From a virus, in the IMG/VR virus record IMGVR_UViG_3300032240_001542, positions 1 through 22,735 of that record: a stretch of 22,735 nucleotides of DNA. One strand, given 5' to 3'. Shown here piece after piece: positions 1 to 5,318 of the stretch (the stretch's first letter is position 1; each line of letters starts with the position of its first letter). A model generated the notes under the pieces. The model had not been told where the DNA came from and ran no database searches. It saw only the letters and a list, made by a program, of their open reading frames with translations. A program made the translations under genes and the position numbers.

Positions 1-36
1 CCTAACCATGACAACAAGTTGACACATCAGTCAAAT

Positions 37-60
37 AAAAAGCCCTAACGAATCAGGGCT
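37..60 (-). terminator. Rho-independent terminator (minus strand)
   Basis: A perfect 6-bp stem (AGCCCT at 41-46 with AGGGCT at 55-60, 8-nt loop) is followed on the minus strand by a T-rich run (TTTTTATTT). It would end transcripts coming from the 60-250 region. Stem and tract are seen directly; use as a terminator is inferred. Confidence 0.7.
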
Positions 61-108
61 AAGAGTGCGGGCATGTCCCGTATAGAATTCAACAGTGATT
101 GTTACAAC

Positions 109-162
109 TCATGTGTTTGGAGGATTCTCCAAATGACACATTTTCTTGGTTCGCTTATACAT
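109..162 (-). CDS. Possible 17-residue micro-ORF
   Basis: A minus-strand frame begins ATG at 162 and stops at 109 and encodes MYKRTKKMCHLENPPNT. A strong Shine-Dalgarno (GGAGG) lies 7 nt upstream of the ATG, the only reason to consider it. Its 3' half holds a perfect 7-bp hairpin (TTTGGAG..CTCCAAA), and a terminator follows at 37-60. It could be a leader peptide, a small basic peptide or chance. No homologue is recognised. Confidence 0.3.
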   Translation of the reverse strand: MYKRTKKMCHLENPPNT

Positions 163-181
163 AGTATCGCCTCCCTCTGTT

Positions 182-216
182 GTAGTAATATTTACATATT
201 ACAAAAATATTACTAC
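182..216. repeat. Perfect 11-bp inverted repeat
   Basis: GTAGTAATATT (182-192) and AATATTACTAC (206-216) are exact reverse complements separated by 13 bases. The repeat lies between the tmRNA terminator and the GGAGG of the micro-ORF at 109-162, so it may be an operator or a leader hairpin. It has no poly-T tract, so it is not an obvious terminator. Confidence 0.55.
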
Positions 217-252
217 GATAATGGGTGGTTTTTATATAAGTAAAAACACTGA

Positions 253-279
253 TAAAAAGAAACCCGCCGAAGCGGGTTT
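253..279 (-). terminator. Terminator of the tmRNA gene
   Basis: On the minus strand AAACCCGC-TTCG-GCGGGTTT forms a stable stem with a UUCG-type loop (261-279), followed by TCTTTTTAT (down to about 253). It lies just downstream of the tmRNA coding segment and is the natural end of that transcription unit. Confidence 0.85.
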
Positions 280-320
280 GGTTGTTTCTGTTACGAGGCA
301 TTTCCTGCCCTAAGCGGTTT

Positions 321-353
321 TTAGGCCGCTAATGCGTAAACTTCATCGTTTGC
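321..353 (-). other. tmRNA proteolysis-tag reading frame (ANDEVYALAA)
   Basis: Starting from the GCA resume codon (351-353) the frame reads ANDEVYALAA and stops at TAA (321-323). ANDE at the start and ALAA at the end match the proteobacterial ssrA tag, whose C-terminal LAA-type end is recognised by ClpXP. The TAA sits in the loop of a GCGG..CCGC stem, as expected for tmRNA. ANDE..ALAA resembles gamma/betaproteobacterial tags more than alphaproteobacterial or cyanobacterial ones. Confidence 0.9.
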
Positions 354-461
354 GTCTATAGGTTTTGCTTCTACGACCGGGTCACCCCAATCCTAACGGC
401 TTTCACATTGCCGAGCTGTCCACTTCAATACTCTTTGCCCTGTCGAAACCATGGCTGGCCC

Positions 462-522
462 ATTATTAAGTACACTCAGCTTTCGCCTTGCTTCCAGAAT
501 ACTCGGATCGGAGTATACTTAA
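462..522 (-). other. Intervening segment between the two tmRNA pieces
   Basis: This segment joins the CCA end of the acceptor piece (523) to the 5' G of the coding piece (461) and would be removed in processing. Its ends form a 12-bp stem with one G-U pair: TTAAGTATACTC (522-511) with GAGTGTACTTAA (477-466). The stem holds the mature 3' and 5' ends side by side, as expected for precursor cleavage by tRNA-type nucleases (inference). Confidence 0.8.
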
Positions 523-593
523 TGGTGGACCAGGCGGGAGTTGAACCCGCGTCCAGAACACTTTTTTCTCTGCTTCATACAGCAATAACTTAT

Positions 594-622
594 ATTGTAC
601 AATATTTATCGTACAATGTCAA
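594..622 (-). promoter_or_regulatory. Sigma70-type promoter of the tmRNA gene
   Basis: TTGACA (622-617), a 17-base spacer and TACAAT (599-594) make a near-consensus sigma70 promoter, with a predicted start near 587. Within it TTGTAC-N10-GTACAA (595-616) is an exact inverted repeat that could bind a dimeric regulator. GATAAATA (610-603) resembles the phage late box, so the gene may be read early and late. The promoter starts just past the stop codon of the upstream gene at 625. Confidence 0.8.
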
Positions 623-624
623 AT

Positions 625-930
625 TTAATTTGGAACTGCTACTATTCTACGAACACCAGTTTGTGGGTCAGCCATTTCTTGCCAGTGGTAACCTGGAGGA
701 GGGGCTTGCACATACGGTTGTGGAGGTGTATATACGATTTGTGGTTGTTGTTGAATGACCACTGGCTGGTTTGCACGATTTATTTCGTAACCAATTACGC
801 CGCCAATGACTAACGGTGCAACCCAACCGCCACCATATCCACCGCGATAATAACCACCGTGATGATGCCACTGTGCGCTGGCTGTACCTGCTACCACTAA
901 CAATGCCAAAGATATAAGAACTTTTTTCAT
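625..930 (-). CDS. Secreted/periplasmic glycine- and proline-rich small protein
   Basis: This 101-residue protein starts with a clear signal peptide: MKK, a hydrophobic stretch LISLALLVVAG, then an A-S-A cleavage site near residue 19 before QWHHH. The mature part begins with a His/Gly/Tyr-rich stretch, then a short hydrophobic segment (VAPLVIGGVIGYEI, about residues 36-49), and a Gln/Pro-rich tail ending in a conserved-looking GYHWQEMADPQTGVRRIVAVPN-type end. A longer frame opens at 960, but the ATG at 930 is preferred because GGAG lies 7 nt upstream and the signal peptide then starts at residue 1. The family resembles small bacterial envelope proteins of unknown function, so it may be host-derived. 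It is the gene immediately upstream of the tmRNA. Its role is unknown. Confidence 0.75.
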   Translation of the reverse strand: MKKVLISLALLVVAGTASAQWHHHGGYYRGGYGGGWVAPLVIGGVIGYEINRANQPVVIQQQPQIVYTPPQPYVQAPPPGYHWQEMADPQTGVRRIVAVPN

Positions 931-987
931 AGCTATCTCCAAATGTATGACGGAATCCAAAAAGCATGAACGGGATCCGCCTACCCT

Positions 988-1023
988 TAGGGCCTCTCAC
1001 CCTAGCAACCTACTATGTAGGTT
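988..1023 (-). other. Two adjacent hairpins in the leader of the 625-930 gene
   Basis: AACCTAC-TAT-GTAGGTT (1007-1023) is a perfect 7-bp stem. TAGGG (988-992) pairs with CCCTA (1000-1004). Both lie in the 147-base gap between two genes, upstream of the ATG at 930, so they may be leader structures or end-of-message hairpins. No poly-T tract follows, and I do not recognise a riboswitch. Confidence 0.4.
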
Positions 1024-1077
1024 TACCTTCTTGGACATATATATTTAACGCCTAAGGCTTAAATTTCGTTGACACAA

Positions 1078-2115
1078 TTAGGTAAATTTATAGGCGCAGA
1101 CTGAGATGGGAATTGATATTTTGGGTATGTTAATAGTGATTCCAAATATACTTAGAATTCTTTTAACTATTCTAATGAATGCCTGTATCAAATTCATAAC
1201 AAAATTATTAAGCCATAATTTAATATCAGCCAGTATTTGATTAAAGTCTACTTCTGGGAAGTTAATTTTTGGATTAATTGGGAACACCCAATCAAATGGT
1301 TTACCAAAAGGTTTAATTTCAAAATTCTTAATCACGTTCAAAATGTCTTTGGCTGTGACTTCAACTTTGTTCAATATTTTTTTGGCAAATTTTTCTAAGT
1401 AGTTCTTAATGTCAGCAATACTGGGCGGGTTGTTGAGATAGTTCAATACTGTCTTTAATACTGACTTAATTGTTTCTTTCCAAACCTCACTCCATACCAC
1501 TGTTTTATAAACAATAAGATCCCAAATTCTTAAACCTTGTTGAATCAAGTCTTTAATCAAGTTAATTTTTTTCATTAACTGATCCCACAAACTTGCACAG
1601 ATATGTTTTATGATATAGCGAATTTCTTCTTCTGGGCTGTTGATATTTTTAAACAAAGGCCATGGAATACCCAATGTGTTTAGTATCGCAATAATTTTAT
1701 CCTTGGCTGTTTTATAAAGACCTTTGACAGCTTTTTCTACAGTCTCATACAAGTTTGGATTAAACAAATCACTAATATGTAAATTTAGTACAGGCAATTT
1801 AAGATCTATAATTGCAAGCCCAAATCTTTTTAATGCGTTATACAAACTGTATAGTGCAGTCCAAATAGGTTGCAGTATGGCCTTCATAGCATAGTCATAA
1901 ATCCTAGACGCCGCTTCTTGCAATTCTTTAACTGGGTCAATAATACCAATGGTTTTACACTGTAATCCAATCAGTGTAAAGTCTACACCAATAACTTTCA
2001 ATGATGGGTCGTTAGGAGTTATCTTAAAAAGAGTCTCCGAAATCCCTTTCATAGAAAAGAGCTGACTTGGGTCCAGTGTTAGTGTTGCCGAAGTGTGTAC
2101 TAGTTCTTTTGCCAT
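1078..2115 (-). CDS. Unknown helix-rich protein, probably virion-associated
   Basis: This 345-residue protein has no family that I recognise. After an N-terminal part with beta-like pattern (residues 1-60) it is a long run of amphipathic, Lys- and Ile/Leu-rich helices with many Trp/Tyr. The C-terminal third has repeated hydrophobic-Pro-Lys motifs (NIPKISIPIS). There is no signal peptide or clear transmembrane segment. The ATG lies one base after the stop of the upstream gene, so it is translationally coupled as the last member of the cluster that begins with nrdA. A 147-base gap with hairpins follows. Position at the end of a group of virion-type genes suggests a structural or delivered protein, but this is inference. 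Confidence 0.8.
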   Translation of the reverse strand: MAKELVHTSATLTLDPSQLFSMKGISETLFKITPNDPSLKVIGVDFTLIGLQCKTIGIIDPVKELQEAASRIYDYAMKAILQPIWTALYSLYNALKRFGLAIIDLKLPVLNLHISDLFNPNLYETVEKAVKGLYKTAKDKIIAILNTLGIPWPLFKNINSPEEEIRYIIKHICASLWDQLMKKINLIKDLIQQGLRIWDLIVYKTVVWSEVWKETIKSVLKTVLNYLNNPPSIADIKNYLEKFAKKILNKVEVTAKDILNVIKNFEIKPFGKPFDWVFPINPKINFPEVDFNQILADIKLWLNNFVMNLIQAFIRIVKRILSIFGITINIPKISIPISVCAYKFT

Positions 2116-2116
2116 A

Positions 2117-2407
2117 TTATCTCAATGCGATTCCTGTTGTTCCTTGCGTATACTGATCAGCGGCATCTTTCTTACTAGCACTAATGGCCATGACATGATT
2201 TTTACTTAGGGTGATAAATTCATCACTACCTAAAATCATCCACGGCATCATTCCCAATCCGCCTTGTGACATAGTCAATGCTAGTGGTCGACGTATTTTA
2301 ATTTCGCTGTCCGTTTCGCTTTCAAATTCAGCAATGATTTCGTCACTGTTGACCAGTTTCAAACTAACGACATCCCCTTGCTTATATCCTTTATTTATTA
2401 GTAACAT
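2117..2407 (-). CDS. Small Sm-like-fold candidate protein
   Basis: This 96-residue protein has a pattern reminiscent of an Sm/Hfq-like beta barrel: GDVVSLKLVNSDEIIAEFES (residues about 11-30), as in Sm motif 1, then IKIRRPLALTM and a later strand EFITLSKNHVMAISAS. The C-terminal tail is polar and probably disordered. It starts with a good Shine-Dalgarno (AAAAGGAC) that overlaps the end of the upstream gene, and one base separates it from the next gene. Similar small proteins are, to my knowledge, common in T4-like phages without a known role. RNA binding is not established; the fold call comes from pattern only. Confidence 0.8.
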   Translation of the reverse strand: MLLINKGYKQGDVVSLKLVNSDEIIAEFESETDSEIKIRRPLALTMSQGGLGMMPWMILGSDEFITLSKNHVMAISASKKDAADQYTQGTTGIALR

Positions 2408-2409
2408 TT

Positions 2410-2883
2410 TTAGTCCTTTTCATTTAATTCTAGCCAGGTATGGTCTCCCATATACTTAACCTGTGCCATGTACTCATAATCCTCTGGAGCAGATGAGCTC
2501 CAATCATTTGGTCCCATTTGTGTTAGTATGGTATGTTGCTTTCGTGTGTCCCATACTAACCAATAGATATTGCCCATTACTGGTTGAAACTGATATACTG
2601 CCCCATGGACAGCATCAGTAACTTCTAATCTACGTTTTATTTGCTGTGCTTGTTTTTCTAGTACAGCAACTAATTCCATAATGCGATCATATTCTTGCTG
2701 GGCAAACATCCTAGCATGATTGATCATTAGGTCCTTCTGTTTAGTAACAGGAACCATTTCAAATTTTACACTACCTGCCTCAGTAGCATACGGAGTTACA
2801 TTCCGATTTAAAAACGGAATTAATGCACCAGTGCTGGTCGAGTCGTAACTATCACGACCCTTGGCTGAGTTAGGAGTTGTCAT
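2410..2883 (-). CDS. DUF2452-like (C1orf50-like) protein
   Basis: This 157-residue protein has a disordered start, a helical Gln/Glu/Arg-rich middle (about residues 50-88) and a C-terminal beta-rich domain. The C-terminal region reads YQFQPVMGNIYWLVWD, then TILTQMGPNDWSS and YMAQVKYMGDHTWLEL. This arrangement (G-x-x-Y-x-L..., M-x-P-x-x-W, D-x-x-W) is what I know from DUF2452, a family best known from eukaryotes (human C1orf50) and also found in phages. Function is unknown. The start overlaps the stop of the upstream gene by 14 bases, so it belongs to the nrdA-led cluster. The family match is from memory; a profile search would settle it. Confidence 0.8.
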   Translation of the reverse strand: MTTPNSAKGRDSYDSTSTGALIPFLNRNVTPYATEAGSVKFEMVPVTKQKDLMINHARMFAQQEYDRIMELVAVLEKQAQQIKRRLEVTDAVHGAVYQFQPVMGNIYWLVWDTRKQHTILTQMGPNDWSSSAPEDYEYMAQVKYMGDHTWLELNEKD

Positions 2884-3364
2884 CTTTGGCGGGCACTTGA
2901 CACAGTGCTTCCAAAGTTTTGTAATGCTCGTAGGCTTTCTTCAATGCTTCAAAGTGTTCTAACTTTTCAGGATCTGGAACTAGTATAGCCAATCGACGAT
3001 TAATTTCTTCCAATGTTTTCAAAACACTAATACCTTTAATTTTTACATCTTGGTCAAATTCTGCATTACCAGTCACACTCAAACTAGGTGTGTTTGTTCC
3101 CACAGAGGTACTCCACATCGAAGACCCGTTGCTACCGTTGTACAAATACGAACCAGCAGAACCAATAGTATATGGCCCTGATGTTGAATTAATGTTGATC
3201 GTACCAGAACCCCACAACGAAGTATCTATAATGATAGTGTCTTCTAACACATCGCCTATCTCTTGAGCAATGATTCCCATATCCTTAGAATCACTGGTCC
3301 ATTCAAATTCAGCAGGCTTTATTTTATCCAAAGCCTCTTTTATTTTGTCAAATTCGTTATCCAT
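2870..3364 (-). CDS. Probable virion protein with S74-chaperone-like motif
   Basis: This 164-residue protein has three parts. Residues 1-45 resemble the signature of peptidase S74 / intramolecular chaperone domains: I-K-P-A-E-F-E-W followed by GIIAQEIGDVLED. Residues 46-105 are Ser/Gly/Asn-rich and beta-like, as in fibre stalks. Residues 106-164 are helical (KTLEEINRRLAIL, then HFEALKKAYEHYKTLEALC) and probably form a coiled coil. Such proteins occur beside structural genes in T4-like phages. The S74-like motif is at the N terminus, whereas the usual domain is C-terminal and self-cleaving, so cleavage is not implied. It overlaps its neighbours by 8 bases upstream and 14 downstream. Confidence 0.8.
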   Translation of the reverse strand: MDNEFDKIKEALDKIKPAEFEWTSDSKDMGIIAQEIGDVLEDTIIIDTSLWGSGTININSTSGPYTIGSAGSYLYNGSNGSSMWSTSVGTNTPSLSVTGNAEFDQDVKIKGISVLKTLEEINRRLAILVPDPEKLEHFEALKKAYEHYKTLEALCQVPAKDDNS

Positions 3365-3584
3365 TTAAGTGAGCCTTTAATTCAGTGAATCCACCAATTA
3401 ATGCTCCGTCGATAAAAATTTGTGGAACAGTACGAGCTGTAGGTACAGCTTCTAACAATTCTTCTTTAGTGTATCCATCGCCAATTTTCTTTTCTTCAAA
3501 CGGGATGCCTTTTTGTTTTAACAATGCCTTTGCTTGATCGCAATAAGGGCAGTGGTACTTACTCCATACAATCGCAGTTGTCAT
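3357..3584 (-). CDS. nrdC: Glutaredoxin
   Basis: This 75-residue protein is a complete single-domain glutaredoxin. It has the CPYC active site at residues 12-15, the cis-proline TVPQIF motif (about 53-58) and the GG-F-x-E-L end near 64-68. It would donate electrons to the ribonucleotide reductase encoded just upstream, recycling the NrdA C-terminal cysteines. It starts with AAGGA 9 bases upstream of ATG, 11 bases after nrdB, and overlaps the next gene by 8 bases. The symbol follows the usual naming of phage RNR-associated glutaredoxins; other glutaredoxin names are equally possible. Confidence 0.93.
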   Translation of the reverse strand: MTTAIVWSKYHCPYCDQAKALLKQKGIPFEEKKIGDGYTKEELLEAVPTARTVPQIFIDGALIGGFTELKAHLNG

Positions 3585-3595
3585 TTTTATTTTCC

Positions 3596-4690
3596 TTATA
3601 GATCTGGTAGTTCGTCGTAGCTAACTGAGTCACTCATAACTCCAATAACATAGTTAGTACTTTCATTTTCTTGTAGAGCTGTTTGCTTCTTATTAATGTT
3701 AACGTGTTTGTTAAACCATGGGATAGGACTGGACTTAGGATGTTCACCTGCGTACTTAATACCAATATCTTTCAAACGAGTAAATGCTGTATAGTCTACA
3801 AAGTCTTTTAAAATATTTGCGTTAAGACCAATAACAGGACCTAACTTGAACAAGTAGTCGGCCCATGTCTTTTCTTCTTTGATAACTTCCATATACATGG
3901 CGTATACTTCGTCTGCACAGTCACTTGACAACTGAACAAAGTCTGCATCATCTTTGTACACGTTGTTGATGATCCAAGCAGTCCATTCTGCGTGTAGCAA
4001 TTCATCTTGTAAAATCAAACTGATAATGTTGCCATTGCCAATATAGATCTTATTCTCAACCATGGCTAGTGAGGTGGCAAATGATACCATGAAGCGGAAT
4101 GCTTCCAATGCATAGCTCGCGTGTAGTGCCAACCAAATCGCTTTCTTGTGATCGTATGTAGGAATTTCTTCGCCCAATTCTTTACGGCAGTTAAGGGTGT
4201 GTAAATCTTCATAGTAACGTCCAATGTTAGCGGCCATGTCTACAATTTCACTAGTATCATGGATCTTATTAAATTCTTCTTTAGGTACACCATACACATT
4301 ACGAATAATGTGACTGTATGATTTGCTATGTATGTTAGTTTCAAAGAAACTCCAGTTGCTTACTAGCGATTCCAACTCGGGAATACTAATAACAGGACTG
4401 AATACTTGATTAGGTGCTCGACCTTGAATTGAGTCCAGTGCTGTTTGACGCAGTAGGTTGCTGGTAAAGATATGTTTAACTGCATCGCTGGCATCCTTAT
4501 GGTCCATTTTGTCTTTAGTAAGACTGATTTCTTCCGGTACCCAGAAAAAGCCACGTGCTGTTTCCTCATACTTGGCTATCTTAGGATGACGGTATTCTTC
4601 AAATCTTTGGACTGTTACTGCACCATCCAAAAACATTTTTCGTTTAAGATAATTTGTAGGTGTTTTTAAATCGTATTGTTGTTTTGACAT
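3596..4690 (-). CDS. nrdB: Ribonucleoside-diphosphate reductase, beta (radical) subunit, class Ia
   Basis: NrdB carries the diiron-tyrosyl radical centre for reduction of NDPs to dNDPs with NrdA. The protein has 364 residues. Visible residues: Asp86 (TALDSIQGR), Glu117, His121 and Tyr125 (FFETNIHSKSY), Glu196 (ALEAFRF), Glu230 and His233 (DELLH). The tail NYVIG..SYDELPDL fits the NrdA-binding C terminus. Compared with E. coli (D84, E115, H118, Y122, E204, E238, H241) the Glu117-His121 spacing is one residue longer; the others agree. The frame can be opened at 4711, but the ATG at 4690 has AGGA 9 bases upstream and avoids overlap with the aldolase. It lies between the aldolase and the glutaredoxin in one operon. 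Confidence 0.96.
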   Translation of the reverse strand: MSKQQYDLKTPTNYLKRKMFLDGAVTVQRFEEYRHPKIAKYEETARGFFWVPEEISLTKDKMDHKDASDAVKHIFTSNLLRQTALDSIQGRAPNQVFSPVISIPELESLVSNWSFFETNIHSKSYSHIIRNVYGVPKEEFNKIHDTSEIVDMAANIGRYYEDLHTLNCRKELGEEIPTYDHKKAIWLALHASYALEAFRFMVSFATSLAMVENKIYIGNGNIISLILQDELLHAEWTAWIINNVYKDDADFVQLSSDCADEVYAMYMEVIKEEKTWADYLFKLGPVIGLNANILKDFVDYTAFTRLKDIGIKYAGEHPKSSPIPWFNKHVNINKKQTALQENESTNYVIGVMSDSVSYDELPDL

Positions 4691-4691
4691 A

Positions 4692-5318
4692 TTAGTGTTT
4701 TCCTGATGCAAGTACTATCTTGCAAATGTGTTCTAATCGCTCAATGTGCTCAAAAGCACGCCACGGGCTAGTATCAATGGCAACTACGCCATGCCCTTTA
4801 ATTCCTACAATATCGTAGGCAATATTACCCATATGATCCAACTTGAGATTCTTATGGCACTGATCTGCAAGCTCTTGGCTGATAGGAGCAACATCTCCTA
4901 CATTGGGTGCTACCTTGGTATAACGATTGAGTTCTGGAAACGTATCGCTAATAGTGCTGAGGTCAATACCGGCATGCATGGCCGCAATACAGTATGTTGG
5001 GTGGACATGTACTACTACACGCACTTCGCCGTTGTGTTGTCCCATGTTTCTTTGTAGTCCAAAGTGTAAAGGAATCTCTCCGCTTGGTGTTAAATTCTTA
5101 CTAATGTCTGTATATTTTAAATCCATCCAATAAGAACCATCGTTGGAGATGCCAATCTTTTTAAACTGGTCTGGCTGTAGTGTTTGCTTACGCACACCGC
5201 TCGGTGTAATATAAAAGTGATCGCGGTCGTGATGTCGTATACTTACGTTGCCATCACGGCTAGTAATCCAGTTACGCTTGTAAGCGTCTTCCAATACTTC
5301 ACAAATAGTTTCTAACAT
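4692..5318 (-). CDS. Class II aldolase/adducin family protein
   Basis: This 208-residue protein is a full-length class II (zinc) aldolase/adducin domain. Seen: the N-terminal TSRDGNVSIR phosphate-site motif and ITPSGV (about residues 19-42), the catalytic-type Glu in SGEIPLHFGLQR, the HVHP pair of zinc ligands (about 103-106), KGHGVVAIDTSPWRA, and a third ligand in HIERLEH. The family includes fuculose- and rhamnulose-phosphate aldolases, ribulose-phosphate epimerases and methylthioribulose-phosphate dehydratase. The substrate cannot be read from sequence. All metal ligands are present, so it is probably active. Its ATG overlaps the nrdA stop codon by one base (TAATG), and nrdB follows directly, so it is co-translated with RNR. 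An aldolase between nrdA and nrdB is unusual. Confidence 0.92.
   Translation of the reverse strand: MLETICEVLEDAYKRNWITSRDGNVSIRHHDRDHFYITPSGVRKQTLQPDQFKKIGISNDGSYWMDLKYTDISKNLTPSGEIPLHFGLQRNMGQHNGEVRVVVHVHPTYCIAAMHAGIDLSTISDTFPELNRYTKVAPNVGDVAPISQELADQCHKNLKLDHMGNIAYDIVGIKGHGVVAIDTSPWRAFEHIERLEHICKIVLASGKH

Larger units (their letters stand above)
285..587 (-). ncRNA. ssrA: Circularly permuted (two-piece) tmRNA
   Basis: tmRNA with SmpB rescues stalled ribosomes by acting as alanyl-tRNA and then as a short mRNA for a degradation tag. Read on the minus strand, the acceptor part comes first: T-arm GCGGG-TTCAACT-CCCGC, then CTGGTCC and an encoded ACCA ending at 523. A 61-base spacer (522-462) follows. 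The coding part starts at 461 with GGGCCAG, then the hallmark GGTTTCGACAGGG, a pseudoknot-like region, the tag frame (353-321) and a stop-codon stem GCGG..CCGC. GGGCCAG pairs over 7 bp with CUGGUCC, and the third pair is G-U, the alanyl-tRNA synthetase identity element. CAGGGCA of the coding part pairs with TGTTCTG of the acceptor part (helix P2). This 3'-before-5' order is that of two-piece tmRNAs of alphaproteobacteria, some cyanobacteria and some betaproteobacteria. Outer ends are approximate: the start is inferred from the promoter, the end from the terminator. Confidence 0.93.

Noticed and set aside
19-60. Plus-strand promoter at TTGACA (20-25)
   Set aside because: No -10 box at 16-18 bases, and the minus-strand terminator overlaps it.
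523-560. tRNA gene suggested by a T-arm and CCA
   Set aside because: No D- or anticodon arm follows upstream; the acceptor partner strand is at 461-455, so it is the acceptor part of the permuted tmRNA.
408-758. Plus-strand ORF of 116 codons
   Set aside because: It lies antisense to the tmRNA and the end of the secreted-protein gene; conserved RNA pairing and the T-arm explain the sequence.
2390-2400. AATAAATA-like box inside the Sm-like gene
   Set aside because: It lies within the first codons of a gene that already has an upstream RBS, so it would not serve that gene; AT-rich coding chance is likely.
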